DNA of 64,000 bases from NCBI RefSeq assembly GCF_014204795.1, contig NZ_JACHMB010000001.1:10924501-10988500 (forward strand). Direction: 5' to 3'. This DNA comes from Nonomuraea jabiensis. GTDB taxonomy: Bacteria; Actinomycetota; Actinomycetes; Streptosporangiales; Streptosporangiaceae. The translations under genes were made by a program, and so were the position numbers. Under the pieces are notes generated by a model. The model searched no databases, was not told where the DNA came from, and worked only from the letters and a program-made list of their open reading frames with translations. This document shows, piece by piece, positions 6,473 to 15,310 of this stretch; positions within the stretch are counted from its first letter, which is position 1; every line of letters begins with the position of its first letter.

Positions 6473-9217
6473 ATGACCCCCGCGACCCCTCCTGACCTGC
6501 CCGTCCAGCTCGCCACCTTCGTAGGCAGGCGGTCCGAGCTGGCGGCGGTGCGCGCGCTGCTGGACACCGGGCGGCTGGTGACGCTGACCGGCACCGGCGG
6601 TGTCGGCAAGACCCGGCTCGCGGCGGAGATCGCCGCCACCGAGGTCGCACGCCGGCCGGACGGTGTCTGGTGGGTCGAACTGGCGGCCGTCAGCGACCAG
6701 GCGCGGCTCGCCGAGCTGGTCGCGGCGAGGCTCGGCGTGCTCGTCGAACCCGTCCAGGGCCCCGTACGATCGATGACGGCGCAGTTGCGCGGCCGCCGCG
6801 CGCTGCTCTGCCTGGACAACTGCGAGCACGTCATCGACGGCGCCGCCGAGCTGACCGGCGCGCTGCTGTCAGCGTGCCCGGAGCTGTCGGTGCTCATCAC
6901 CAGCCGCGAGCCGCTGGCCGTGCCGGGCGAGGTGGTCTGGCGGGTGCCGTCGCTGGCCCCGGACGAGGCGTTGGAGCTGTTCGTCGAACGGGGCCGCCAG
7001 GTCCGGCAGCAGTTCGGCCTGGACCGGGCGGGCGAGGCCGCCGCACGGGTGATGTGCTCCAGGCTCGACGGCATCCCGCTGGCCATCGAGCTCGCGGCCG
7101 CGTGGCTGGGCTCGCTCACCCCGCAACAGATCGAGCACGGCTTGGACGACCGGTTCGGCCTGCTCGTCCGCAGTCCCCGCGGTGTCGCCGCGCGCCAGCA
7201 GACCCTGGCGGCGTCCATCGCCTGGAGCCACGACCTGCTCGACGAGCTGGACCGGACGGTGTTCCGCCGCCTGGCGGTGTTCCCTTCCGGGTTCGACCTG
7301 GACGCCGCACGTACGGTCTGTTCGGGCGGAGTGGTGGCTCGCGACGACGTGCTCGGCAGCATCGGCCGGCTGGTGGACAAGTCGCTCGTCGTCGCGGAGA
7401 CCCGCGGCGGCGTGTCCCGCTTCCTGCTGCTGGAGACCATTCGCGACTACGCCGCCGACCGGTTGCGTGAAGCGGGGCAGGAGCACCTCGTCCGCGACCG
7501 ACACCTCGGCCACTTCCTCGACTTCGCCGCCGGCGGGCCCGAGCGGGCCGCCGACCTCGACGCCTGGCGCGCCCGGCTCGAGGGCGAGTACGACAACCTG
7601 CGCGCCGCCCTGGAGTGGGGGCTGGCCGCCACCGATCCCGACAGGGGACGCCGCCTCGCCGCCGAGCTGTCGTGGTTGTGGCATCTGCACCGGCACGGGC
7701 ACGAGGGCATCGCCTTCCTGCGGCGCGCCATCGACCGCGTGCCGGCGGACCGATCGCTGCTGCAGGCGCGGCTGCTCACCGGGTTGGCGCTGGTCGCGGA
7801 CACCACGAGCCCGCTGGACATGGAGTACGACGTGGCACGGCAGGCGCTGGAGCTGGCCACCGCGCACGGGGACGAGAGCCTGCGCGGCCAGTGCCTTTCG
7901 CTGGCCGCGGTCGGCCGGTTCTACACCGACTTCGCCGCCGCCTGGGCCCTGACCGTCGAGGGGATCCGCTCCGCCGACCTCGCGGGCGACCAGTTGTTCA
8001 GGCATGCCCAGCTGGCGCTGCAGGGCATGATCAGACAGTTGCAGGACCGGCACGAGGAGGCCCGCCCGCTGCTGGAGACGGCACTCGACGGCCTGCGTCA
8101 CCGTCACCGCGGGATAGCGTCGACCACGCTGGCGTACCTGTCGAGCGGAGCGCTCGCGAGCGGCCGGCCGGCCGAGGCCCGCCGCCTGGCCGAGCAGTCG
8201 CTCGAACTCGCCGAACCACTCGGCGACTACCTGCGCGTCGGCATGGCACGCGGTGCCCTGGCCGCGGCGCACACCGCGTCCGGAGACGTGAGCGCGGCGC
8301 TGGCGGTGATGCGGCCCCTGCTGCTGCTCATGGACAACGCCGAAGCGGCCGTGTTCGTGCCCGGCGTGGGGCTGGCACTGGCACGGGTGCTGGTGGCCGG
8401 CGGCGATCTCGACGGGGCGCTGCGCTGGTTCGAGCACGATGTGCGCCAGGCCGAGCACGTCGCGCCGACCTACCTCGCGGCGCAGGCGCACGCCGGCTAC
8501 GGGGAGGCCCTGCGGCGCGCCGGACGGTACGAGGACGCCCGGGGCGAGCTCGACCGGGCGGCGGCCATCGCACGCGAACTCGGCATGCCGCGCGTCCTCG
8601 CGGACGTGCTCCAGCAACAAGCCCATCTCACCGGCGACCCCGGCCTGCACCACGAGGCGCTGGCCATTCGGGTCGCCCACGGACTGCGCGCGTTCTGGAT
8701 GGACAGCCTGGACGCGATCGCCGCGTGGCTGGCCCCGCCGAACGCGGTGCGGACGCTGGCCGCGAGCACCACGGCACGCGCGGCCCTGGGATATCCCCGG
8801 CACGTGGCCGAACGGCGCGAGTACGACGAGCTGCTCGCCCGGCTCAGGCAGGGGCTTGGCGAACAGTTCGCGGCGGCGTGGGCGGCGGGCGCCGAGCTGT
8901 CCCTCGACGACGCGGTCGCCTACGTCCGCCGTAGCCGTGGTGCCCGGGACCGGCCGGCCGCCGGCTGGGGCAGCCTCACCCCGACCGAGCTGAGCGTGGC
9001 ACGGCTGGCCGCCGCCGGCCTCAACAACCCGCAGATCGGAGCACGACTCTTCATGAGCCGCAGCACCGTCAAGACCCACCTCGCCCATATCTACGCCAAG
9101 CTGGGCGTCGCCAACCGGACCGAACTCGCCGGGGTAGCGTCATTCACCGACGATCGGCATTCGGGAGGCGACCGGAACACGCCCGAAGGGGCCAGGGGGC
9201 TGAGCGTTGATCGTTAG
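6473..9217 (+). CDS. LuxR-type regulator with N-terminal NTPase domain
   Basis: A 914-residue transcription factor. An NB-ARC-like ATPase comes first: Walker A GTGGVGKTRLA near residues 38-48, Walker B ALLCLDNCEHV near 105 and the sensor-like SVLITSREPL. A winged-helix and long TPR-like alpha-solenoid follow (about 260-800), and a C-terminal LuxR/GerE helix-turn-helix ends the protein (LTPTELSVARLAAAGL, then STVKTHLAHIYAKLGV). This is the multi-domain LuxR architecture with an ATP-dependent switch. It probably controls the divergent dihydrofolate-reductase-like/hydrolase genes, by position only. The signal it senses is unknown. Confidence 0.92.
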   Translation: MTPATPPDLPVQLATFVGRRSELAAVRALLDTGRLVTLTGTGGVGKTRLAAEIAATEVARRPDGVWWVELAAVSDQARLAELVAARLGVLVEPVQGPVRSMTAQLRGRRALLCLDNCEHVIDGAAELTGALLSACPELSVLITSREPLAVPGEVVWRVPSLAPDEALELFVERGRQVRQQFGLDRAGEAAARVMCSRLDGIPLAIELAAAWLGSLTPQQIEHGLDDRFGLLVRSPRGVAARQQTLAASIAWSHDLLDELDRTVFRRLAVFPSGFDLDAARTVCSGGVVARDDVLGSIGRLVDKSLVVAETRGGVSRFLLLETIRDYAADRLREAGQEHLVRDRHLGHFLDFAAGGPERAADLDAWRARLEGEYDNLRAALEWGLAATDPDRGRRLAAELSWLWHLHRHGHEGIAFLRRAIDRVPADRSLLQARLLTGLALVADTTSPLDMEYDVARQALELATAHGDESLRGQCLSLAAVGRFYTDFAAAWALTVEGIRSADLAGDQLFRHAQLALQGMIRQLQDRHEEARPLLETALDGLRHRHRGIASTTLAYLSSGALASGRPAEARRLAEQSLELAEPLGDYLRVGMARGALAAAHTASGDVSAALAVMRPLLLLMDNAEAAVFVPGVGLALARVLVAGGDLDGALRWFEHDVRQAEHVAPTYLAAQAHAGYGEALRRAGRYEDARGELDRAAAIARELGMPRVLADVLQQQAHLTGDPGLHHEALAIRVAHGLRAFWMDSLDAIAAWLAPPNAVRTLAASTTARAALGYPRHVAERREYDELLARLRQGLGEQFAAAWAAGAELSLDDAVAYVRRSRGARDRPAAGWGSLTPTELSVARLAAAGLNNPQIGARLFMSRSTVKTHLAHIYAKLGVANRTELAGVASFTDDRHSGGDRNTPEGARGLSVDR

Positions 9218-9277
9218 GTGAATCAGAGCCCGCGCTTCTGGTCGCACGATCTCGTGGTCGTCGGGCCCGTGCGGGCC

Positions 9278-10024
9278 TCACATCCGGGCTCGCAGCACGT
9301 CGACCTCGCAGCCTGGCAAGGACGGGTCGAAGCCGTTCTCGATCAGCCAGCGGATCGCCAGCAGGCTTCGCAACGACCACCACGCACGGATCACGTCCAG
9401 GTCGACGTCGGTGCCGTAGCCGGCGACGACGTCGCCAAGGTGCTCCTCGTGTCCGAGCGTCAAGATGGCGAGGTCGAACAGGGCGTCGCCCTGGGCCGCC
9501 TCGGACCAGTCGATCACGCCGGTGATCTCGTCACCGTCGACGAACACGTGGCTGACCTGCAGGTCGCCGTGCGTGAACACCGGTGTCCATGGCCGAAGCG
9601 CGGCCTCGGCAATCCGGCGGTTGCGCGTGACCAGGTCGGTGGGAAGGACGCCGTTCGTGACGAGCCACGCGCATTCGCCGTCGAGGCGCGATGCGATCTC
9701 GTCGAGGCTCCGGCCGGGCCAGGGCGGCAGCGGCGCGTCGTGCAGCAGCCGTACGGCGGCCCCCGCCGCGGCCCACGCCGCCGACGACGCGGTCGACGGC
9801 TCACCGAGTTGGCCGAGTGCCCTGCCGGGCAGGGCGGCGAGCGCGAGCACGGGCGGCTTGCGCCACAGCACCTCCGGAGTCGGGATCGGCACCATGGCCA
9901 TCGCCTTGACCTCGACCTCGGTGCGCGCCTGATCGACGTCGACCTTCAGGAACACGTCACCGACGCGCAGGGTCGCTCGCTCGCTGTGGGCGACGACGAC
10001 CTCGATCCCCTCCATGCGGGCCAT
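9278..10024 (-). CDS. Aminoglycoside phosphotransferase-family kinase (APH fold)
   Basis: A 248-residue APH-family protein. The catalytic loop reads FTHGDLQVSHVFVDGDEITG, with the catalytic Asp in HGD, and the metal-binding segment reads VIDWSEAAQGDALFDLA. The N-lobe is short, with RVGDVFLKVDVD around the ATP-binding Lys. Family members phosphorylate antibiotics, sugars or other small hydroxyl compounds; the sequence alone does not say which, and no resistance cassette context is present. It is convergent with the LuxR regulator, about 60 bp away. Confidence 0.85.
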   Translation of the reverse strand: MARMEGIEVVVAHSERATLRVGDVFLKVDVDQARTEVEVKAMAMVPIPTPEVLWRKPPVLALAALPGRALGQLGEPSTASSAAWAAAGAAVRLLHDAPLPPWPGRSLDEIASRLDGECAWLVTNGVLPTDLVTRNRRIAEAALRPWTPVFTHGDLQVSHVFVDGDEITGVIDWSEAAQGDALFDLAILTLGHEEHLGDVVAGYGTDVDLDVIRAWWSLRSLLAIRWLIENGFDPSLPGCEVDVLRARM

Positions 10025-10057
10025 TATCGGGAGATGATCACCGACGTCACAACGGGT

Positions 10058-10264
10058 TTATCGCGTGCCACTGCCCGCCTGACCAGATCCCCCTGGCCGC
10101 CGCCGAACGGCGGGCCGGTCCTGCCCGGACACCGGCACGGCCAGGACGCGACAGGCGACCTCTACCGGGAGGCCTTCGCCGACCATCACCGCGACTCCTG
10201 GGGAGACCTGGTCCGCCGCGGCGCCACAGTGCGGGCGCGGCTGGCCGAGGCGTTCGAGCAGCAC
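10058..10264 (-). pseudogene. IS3-family transposase (OrfB) fragment
   Basis: The 320-bp gap between the APH and NmrA-like genes holds a 68-codon minus-strand frame. Its EGLPVEVACRVLAVPVSG segment closely resembles the start of IS3-family OrfB proteins (typically GFPVxxACRVLGVSxSGYY). The catalytic DDE core is absent and the frame degrades into Arg/Gly-rich sequence, so this is a small insertion-sequence remnant. No terminal inverted repeats were seen. On the other strand the same DNA reads as an open tail, taken to be a shadow. Confidence 0.5.
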
Positions 10265-10345
10265 GGGGGCGGCGAGCCGTGGCCGGCGCCTGCGGGAACC
10301 CCGTTAACTCCGGATTTCCGTTCCAAATCTCTCTGACCGCCGGTG

Positions 10346-11212
10346 TCAGCCGGAGACGAAGGCGGCGCTGTGATCGGCCGCCCAGGTGAGGAACGTACGG
10401 GGCATACGTCCCAGCACCCGCTCGACGTCATGGGTGAGCCGGGCGTTGCCGTCCTGTGCCACGATCCGGGAGCCGTCAACCGCGACGTCGACGAACTCGG
10501 GATCCACCCCGGCGGCGATCATCTGCTTGCGGTAGACCTCCAGTGGCACGTCCACTGTCTCGACGGCCCGCCCAAGCGTCTCACCCAGTGCCTTGGCCAT
10601 GTCCGGGACGCTGAGCAGCTCGGGCCCGGTCAGCGTGAGGACGGTCCGTACGTGCTCGTCGGACGTCAGCGCCGCCACCGCCACCTCGGCCACGTCCCGC
10701 GGATCGATGACCCCCTGCTTCCCGTTGCCCGTCGTGTTCGGCACCGGCAGCCCCTGCCGGATCTGGGGAACCCACCTCAAGGCGTTGGAAGCGAAGCTGG
10801 ACGGCCGCAACACCGTCCATTCCAGCTCACCCGAGCGCAACGCCTGCTCTCCGGCCAGATGCCAGCCCCCGACTCTGGCGCCCCCGTGCTCTTCTCCCGC
10901 GCCGATGGCCGAGACCTTCACCACTTTCCGCACTCCCGCGACCTGCGCTGCCATGACCATCGCCTCGTCATGCCGGGCGAGCCACGGGCCCGGGGCACTG
11001 AGCAGGAACACAGCGTCGGCACCGCGCGCCACTCCGGCCAACGACCCGGGATCGTCGAAATCCCCTTGTACGACTTCCGCCCCCGGCAACGCCGCGACCT
11101 TCGACGGTTCCCGCGTCATCGCCCGAACACGCTCACCCCGGCCCGCCAGCAGCCGGACCACCTCACGGCCGACCGTGCCCGTGGCACCTGTGACAACAAT
11201 CATGCACCCCAC
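10346..11212 (-). CDS. NmrA-like NAD(P)-binding oxidoreductase
   Basis: A 288-residue atypical short-chain dehydrogenase. The N-terminal IVVTGATGTVGREVVRLL is the GxxGxxG dinucleotide-binding turn; VRAMTREPSKV supplies the Arg that selects NADP; and VVQGDFDDPGSLAGVARGADAVFLLS is the usual second beta-alpha unit. The active-site YxxxK is absent, as in NmrA/HSCARG-like proteins, which act as redox sensors or quinone/isoflavone-type reductases. It is divergent from the AraC regulator (78 bp between starts), which makes it that regulator's likely target. Confidence 0.88.
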   Translation of the reverse strand: MGCMIVVTGATGTVGREVVRLLAGRGERVRAMTREPSKVAALPGAEVVQGDFDDPGSLAGVARGADAVFLLSAPGPWLARHDEAMVMAAQVAGVRKVVKVSAIGAGEEHGGARVGGWHLAGEQALRSGELEWTVLRPSSFASNALRWVPQIRQGLPVPNTTGNGKQGVIDPRDVAEVAVAALTSDEHVRTVLTLTGPELLSVPDMAKALGETLGRAVETVDVPLEVYRKQMIAAGVDPEFVDVAVDGSRIVAQDGNARLTHDVERVLGRMPRTFLTWAADHSAAFVSG

Positions 11213-11289
11213 GCTGTCACCCTACCCACCGGCCCTTATAGGAAGTTTCGGCACGCGTGCGCATCTCGTGGCCCGGCTACCGTGTGGTC

Positions 11290-12075
11290 ATGAGCATCGA
11301 GGTCTCGATGACCGTGCCGGAGGGTTTGCGGTCGCTGGTCAAGGCGGTGAGCGTGCTGAGGGCGGACGACCCCGCAGCGGGTGAGCGACCGCCGCTCGTG
11401 CACCTCCCCGACCCCGACACATCCTTGATCTTCCGTACGACCTCCGCCGGGCACAGCGACCTGCTCGTGATCGGCCCGCGCACGCGCGCCTCGTACCACG
11501 TCGGCAAGGACATCCCGTTCTGCCTGCGGTTGCGGCTGCGTCCCGGAGCCACCCGGCCGTTGCTCGGCGTCCCGGTGAACGAGGTCGTGGACCGGGTGGT
11601 CCACCTCGGGGCACTGTGGGGCACCTCCTCCGACCCGCTGAACGCCGCTCTGGGGCACGCGGGCGATGACGAGGGACTGGTGCTCAAGCACCTGGAGTCG
11701 GCGCTGTCGGCCAGGACTTCAGCGGACAGGGCGAGGGGCGAACTGGTCCGGGCCGCCATCCGAGCGCTGCGCGGTCGTACGCACGAGCGACGCGAACCCC
11801 TGCCCGCCGTCGCCCGCCACCTCGCCGTCAGCGAACGCCACCTGCGCGCCCTTTTCGCCGACGCCATCGGCCTGTCACCCAAACGCTTCGAACGCATCGA
11901 ACGCGTCCGTAAAGCCCTGACCCTCGCTCGTACCAATGGCCCCCCTTGGGCCGACCTGGCCGTGGCCACCGGCTACTACGACCAGTCCCACATGACGGCC
12001 GAGTTCCGTACGCTGATGGGCGTCACCCCGGCCGCCTTCTTCGAAGGCCGCCTGCCCGCCCTCCAGCCCTGCTGA
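11290..12075 (+). CDS. AraC-family transcriptional regulator
   Basis: A 261-residue regulator when started at the ATG at 11290. The N-terminal half (RPPLVHLPDPDTSLIFRT onward) resembles the DUF6597-type cupin-like sensor. The C-terminal third is the AraC double helix-turn-helix: PLPAVARHLAVSERHLRALF, then GLSPKRFERIERVRKAL, then WADLAVATGYYDQSHMTAEF, ending with GVTPAAFF. It is transcribed divergently from the NmrA-like gene and probably controls it and itself. A start 11 codons upstream is possible but lacks a better ribosome-binding site. Confidence 0.9.
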   Translation: MSIEVSMTVPEGLRSLVKAVSVLRADDPAAGERPPLVHLPDPDTSLIFRTTSAGHSDLLVIGPRTRASYHVGKDIPFCLRLRLRPGATRPLLGVPVNEVVDRVVHLGALWGTSSDPLNAALGHAGDDEGLVLKHLESALSARTSADRARGELVRAAIRALRGRTHERREPLPAVARHLAVSERHLRALFADAIGLSPKRFERIERVRKALTLARTNGPPWADLAVATGYYDQSHMTAEFRTLMGVTPAAFFEGRLPALQPC

Positions 12076-12317
12076 CACGCTCTCGGCCGACGCCGCCCCC
12101 ATCCTAGGACGACGAAACCACCGTCGTGGAACTGATGCGCCTGAACGGCGAGTGCCGCCGGCCGGAAGTTTTGGGGAGCTGCTGGACTGCTTCTATCGGT
12201 TTGCTGGGCTGGCTCTACAGCGGCGGTTTCTAAGGTCGTGGACGTCCCCCTGGCCCCGGCGGCCGGACGAGGTGTCCGGGCGCGGTGCCGTTCCCCACCT
12301 TGATGGAGGCTTCGTCG

Positions 12318-12704
12318 ATGAAGGCCGCAACCCGTGTCCTTGCCGGTGTTCCGCTTGCCGTGGTGCTGTTCGGGCTCGTCGGCTGCAGCGGCTCGCAGCA
12401 GCCGGCCGCAGCGCCGGCGGCCGGCGCGCAGGCCCAGCAGGACGGCGGCCAGCCCGCCGAGCAGGCGGGTGAGAAGAAGGAAGAGCCGCCGCTGACCGGT
12501 GAGGTCAAGCAGAAGGCCGAGCAGGCGGCGCTGGCCGCCTACCCGGGCACGGTGCTGAAGTCCGAGCACGATGCAGAGAAGCCCGGCATGTACGCGGTGG
12601 AGGTTCAGCAGGCCGACGGCAGCGCGGTCGAGGTTTACCTGGACACCAGCTACAAGGTCGTCGACACCAAGAAGGAAGGCACCGAAGAAGAAGACGAGGA
12701 CTGA
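12318..12704 (+). CDS. PepSY-domain lipoprotein
   Basis: A 128-residue exported lipoprotein. The start at 12318 follows GGAGG at 12304-12308. The signal peptide ends in the lipobox FGLVGC, giving an N-terminal lipidated Cys at about residue 23. An Ala/Gln/Gly linker leads to a PepSY-like domain (TGEVKQKAEQAALAAYPGTV, then MYAVEVQQADGSAVEVYLD) and a very acidic tail (EGTEEEDED). PepSY proteins of this kind sit outside the membrane and are proposed to restrain proteases or two-component sensors. In the 240 bp upstream nothing is recognised. Confidence 0.82.
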   Translation: MKAATRVLAGVPLAVVLFGLVGCSGSQQPAAAPAAGAQAQQDGGQPAEQAGEKKEEPPLTGEVKQKAEQAALAAYPGTVLKSEHDAEKPGMYAVEVQQADGSAVEVYLDTSYKVVDTKKEGTEEEDED

Positions 12705-12763
12705 CCGGGGGGCGCCGGCCGTGCGAGGCGACCGTCATCAGCTGCGATGCGAAGGAGAACACC

Positions 12764-13387
12764 GTGCCGAACCCCCGCAAACCCCGTCCGCCGCGTGCTG
12801 GGCGAGTGCTCCCGCTCCGCCGGGCCGTCGCCGCACAGGCCCCCGGAGAGGCGGGCGAGGAGTCCGCACGGCGGCGCATCGGCGATGGCCGCCGTGACGG
12901 TGCCGCCCCTGGCTTGCGCCGCTGGACGATGCTGGCCTTCGCCGTTGCGGCGCTGGCGGTGCCAGGCTTCACGGTGGCCATGACGATGGTGAGCGAGTCG
13001 GGCTCGCAACCCGGCCCGTCGGTGACCTGGTCGCGTGGCGGTGCACCGCTCGGGGTGTCGCAGGAGTCGTCGGCCGACCCAGCCGAGCGACCGAAGTGTC
13101 TCCCTCATTCAGGAACGCGTGGCAGGCCGCCGACTCGGGCCGCTCGGCGTTCTTGCCTCACTTCTTGTCAGCGAAGGCACGTCGGCGCCCCGCCGCTTTC
13201 AGCGCGTCGAGTTGGCGTTCGAGGTTCTGGCCCGCGGTGGAGACGCGCGCGTAGCCGTTGCGGATCTCGCTGCGGTGGGCGGGGAAGGGCGGCCAGCGGG
13301 TCGGCGGGCAGATGCGGGGCGTCGGTCGCGCCCGCCAATCCCACAACAAACGGTGTTCCGGAGTCGTTGAACCACCGAGGTCGTTGA
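12764..13387 (+). CDS. Membrane-anchored protein, C-terminus replaced by transposon DNA
   Basis: The GTG at 12764 has a strong GAAGGAGAACACC leader, so translation is likely. The first roughly 95 residues are a Pro/Arg-rich cytoplasmic segment (PNPRKPRPPRAGRVLPLRR) followed by one membrane helix, RRWTMLAFAVAALAVPGFTV. From about residue 100 the frame runs antisense through the resolvase relic on the other strand and becomes Arg/Gly-rich, so the authentic C-terminus appears to have been cut off near 13060. It lies 59 bp after the PepSY lipoprotein and was probably its operon partner. Confidence 0.5.
   Translation: MPNPRKPRPPRAGRVLPLRRAVAAQAPGEAGEESARRRIGDGRRDGAAPGLRRWTMLAFAVAALAVPGFTVAMTMVSESGSQPGPSVTWSRGGAPLGVSQESSADPAERPKCLPHSGTRGRPPTRAARRSCLTSCQRRHVGAPPLSARRVGVRGSGPRWRRARSRCGSRCGGRGRAASGSAGRCGASVAPANPTTNGVPESLNHRGR
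13060..13266 (-). pseudogene. Serine recombinase (Tn3-type resolvase) relic
   Basis: On the minus strand the catalytic domain start of a resolvase/invertase is clear: GYARVSTAGQNLERQLDALKAAG, including the catalytic Ser. FADKK follows and then an in-frame TGA at 13158-13160 exactly where family members have Ser (FADKKSGKNAERPE). Reading through it gives GKNAERPESAACHAFLNEGDT before the match ends near 13070. The normal start codon is also missing. It is therefore dead twice over. It marks the breakpoint that truncates the membrane protein on the opposite strand. Confidence 0.75.
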
Positions 13388-13516
13388 ACGAGTTTTGAAG
13401 GCATTTCAAGGCTCTGAAGGGGTGACCTTCAGCGGTAGATGGGTCCGGTGCACTTGGCGGAGAGCGGTGACGGTCTGCGATCGAACCGTTCGGGATTGGT
13501 TGAGGAGATCGGTAGC

Positions 13517-13942
13517 ATGGCGGGGGTGTTTGAGTATCACGGATGGTTGACCATCCGCGAGGCCGCGGGTCTCGACGATGATCCGGCGTTGCTGCAGCGG
13601 CAGGTCGAGAAAGTCCGGGAATGCTTGGCCGAGCTCGGCGACTATGGGCTGGTCGATTTGCGGTGGATGAATGGCGTGCCATTTTTGCACGTGGGCGGCA
13701 ACCCCAATCGTCGCGGCACCTGGGGTTCGGCGATCATCGCCTTGTTCTCCCGGGTCGGCCAGATCGCTCCCGGGTCCTACGGGCTCTTGTACGTCTGGGA
13801 CGACGAAAGCGGTCCTCAATCGAACGAGTTCCGGGTCTTCCGGCTGGTCCGGGGTGAGGTGACCGAGCACGCAGACGTGTGGTTGTCGCCAGCGATTCCA
13901 ACCCTCGAAGATCCGTGGGGTGGTGACGCGGGCACGGGGTGA
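13517..13942 (+). CDS. Imm7-family immunity protein
   Basis: A 141-residue protein starting at 13517 behind GAGGAGATCGGTAGC. It opens FEYHGWLTIREAAGLDDDP and carries NGVPFLHVGGNPNRRG and APGSYGLLYVWDDE, matching the Imm7 family of polymorphic-toxin immunity proteins. Such proteins bind and block the toxin domain of a contact-dependent or secreted toxin. No toxin gene is adjacent; both flanks are transposon relics, so this looks like an orphan immunity gene retained after loss of its toxin, or acquired alone. In 13267-13516 nothing else was recognised. The toxin class cannot be deduced here. Confidence 0.78.
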   Translation: MAGVFEYHGWLTIREAAGLDDDPALLQRQVEKVRECLAELGDYGLVDLRWMNGVPFLHVGGNPNRRGTWGSAIIALFSRVGQIAPGSYGLLYVWDDESGPQSNEFRVFRLVRGEVTEHADVWLSPAIPTLEDPWGGDAGTG

Positions 13943-14039
13943 TCGCGATCGTGAAACTGATCGTATGTGAGCACAGCCGCTTCGTAATGATCCAGATGTC
14001 GGAGTCCGGATCATCGACGAGCGGCCGATCGATCCCCGA

Positions 14040-14434
14040 CTCGAACCCTTCGCCAGTGACCCGTGGGCGGGCAAGATCAGGACCTTCGCCGTGCAGCGCC
14101 CCGCTCCGTCGCGTCGGTCACAGGGCACCTACCGCGACTCGGTTGCTCATGGAGCTGTGGGCGTGCGCCATGGCACCACCATGGTCTACCTCCGTTGGGA
14201 AGGGGCCGTTTCTCACACAATGGCGCAGTGACGATCAGCCGCTCGCCGCCGAACCGACCCGATCCTGGCTGCCTACGCAGGCCGCCGCACGGCCCACCGC
14301 CGCGCCAACGCGGTGAGTTGGACGACCGCGCTGCCACGCTCACCCAGTTCCTGCCCCGTCCCAGCGTCCCGGCCGACCCGCCACGCCGTCCCCGCGGCTC
14401 CCGCCTGATGACCTATCGCGAGGACAAATCATGA
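14040..14434 (+). pseudogene. C-terminal relic of a Mu-type (DDE) transposase
   Basis: This stretch holds only broken frames. The clearest part is the last 40 codons of a frame ending at 14434 (ELDDRAATLTQFLPRPSVPA, then MTYREDKS). It resembles the basic C-terminal tail of Mu-type transposases that precede TniB-like ATPases. Its TGA overlaps the ATG of the next relic at 14431 (ATGA), preserving the operon junction expected of such a transposon. The catalytic core is not present. The assignment rests mainly on this junction and on the clearer neighbour. Confidence 0.38.
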
Positions 14435-15257
14435 CGCGCCGCACCTCCCCGGCCGCCGCTGCCGTCGGGCGATCAGCCCGCCGCGGCCAGGCATTCATCG
14501 CCACCAAACAGCATCGCCGCTTCATCGAGTTCGCCAGCGCGATCCACAGCGAGGCCCCATCGGCCTGTGCTGCGGCCCCGCCGACGTCGGCAAATCCTGT
14601 CAGCCGCCGCGACGCGCACTGGGGTCGCGCCGAGCCCTCCCTAGGGGGATCAAGGGCCTCGTCCCGACCTCGACAGCCCGGCTCATGCCCCGCTCAACCG
14701 CTCGCACACCGGCTTCTACACCTCACCGGTCACCCTGCTCCTGCGCCAGCTCGATGCCGATCTCGACTTGCTGACCGCACGCGTGGACAGCTGGATCGAT
14801 TGCTCCTGCACCCCACCGGCTGGTGCCGGCGTGCAACGGCGCCTCCCACGTCGAACTGTTGATCATCGACGAAGCCGAACTGCTCAAGCCCGCCGCCCTG
14901 GAAGCCCTGCACGACCGCCGTCACCTCGGCTGATCCTCCTTGGCATGCCCGGCAGCGACAAACGCTTGGCCCGCTACCCCCAGCTGTGGCCGCATCGGCT
15001 TGGCTCACCACACCAGCCACTTACCGGCGAGGGACTCACCTTTCGTCCTGATCCGCCGCTTGCGCAAACTCCGCCTCGACCTAGACAGCGTCGACTTCAC
15101 CGACGCACAGGCTATCGCCGCATCACCAGCGGTAACTTCCGCCTCCTGCAATGGCTGTTCGCCCAGATCCGGCGGATCATAGCCATCAACGAACTGACCG
15201 CCATCAGACGACATCGTCCAAGCAGCCCGCAGCGCCCTGGTCATCGGCACCGCATAA
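14431..15257 (+). pseudogene. TniB/IstB-like transposition ATPase, multiply frameshifted
   Basis: The ATG at 14431 starts a frame whose true sequence is scattered over three phases. Recognisable pieces in order are KQHRRFIEFASAIHSEA, a corrupted Walker A region, FYTSPVTLLLRQLDADLDLL, the Walker B strand HVELLIIDEAELLKP, LILLGMPGSDKRLARYPQLW, PLTGEGLTF, VDFTDAQAIAA and GNFRLLQWLFAQIRRIIAIN. This order matches AAA ATPases that activate Tn5053/Tn7-like and Mu-like transposases. At least four frameshifts and the loss of Walker A make it non-functional. Confidence 0.7.
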
Positions 15258-15310
15258 CCCCAAGACATTTTGGCCAGGGGCGGATCGCCGAAGAGGAAGG
15301 TCTTGAACGT

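Noticed and set aside
7182..8934. Alternative plus-strand frames inside the LuxR regulator
   Set aside because: Out-of-phase readings rich in Arg/Ser/Pro; the main frame has continuous ATPase, helical and helix-turn-helix motifs.
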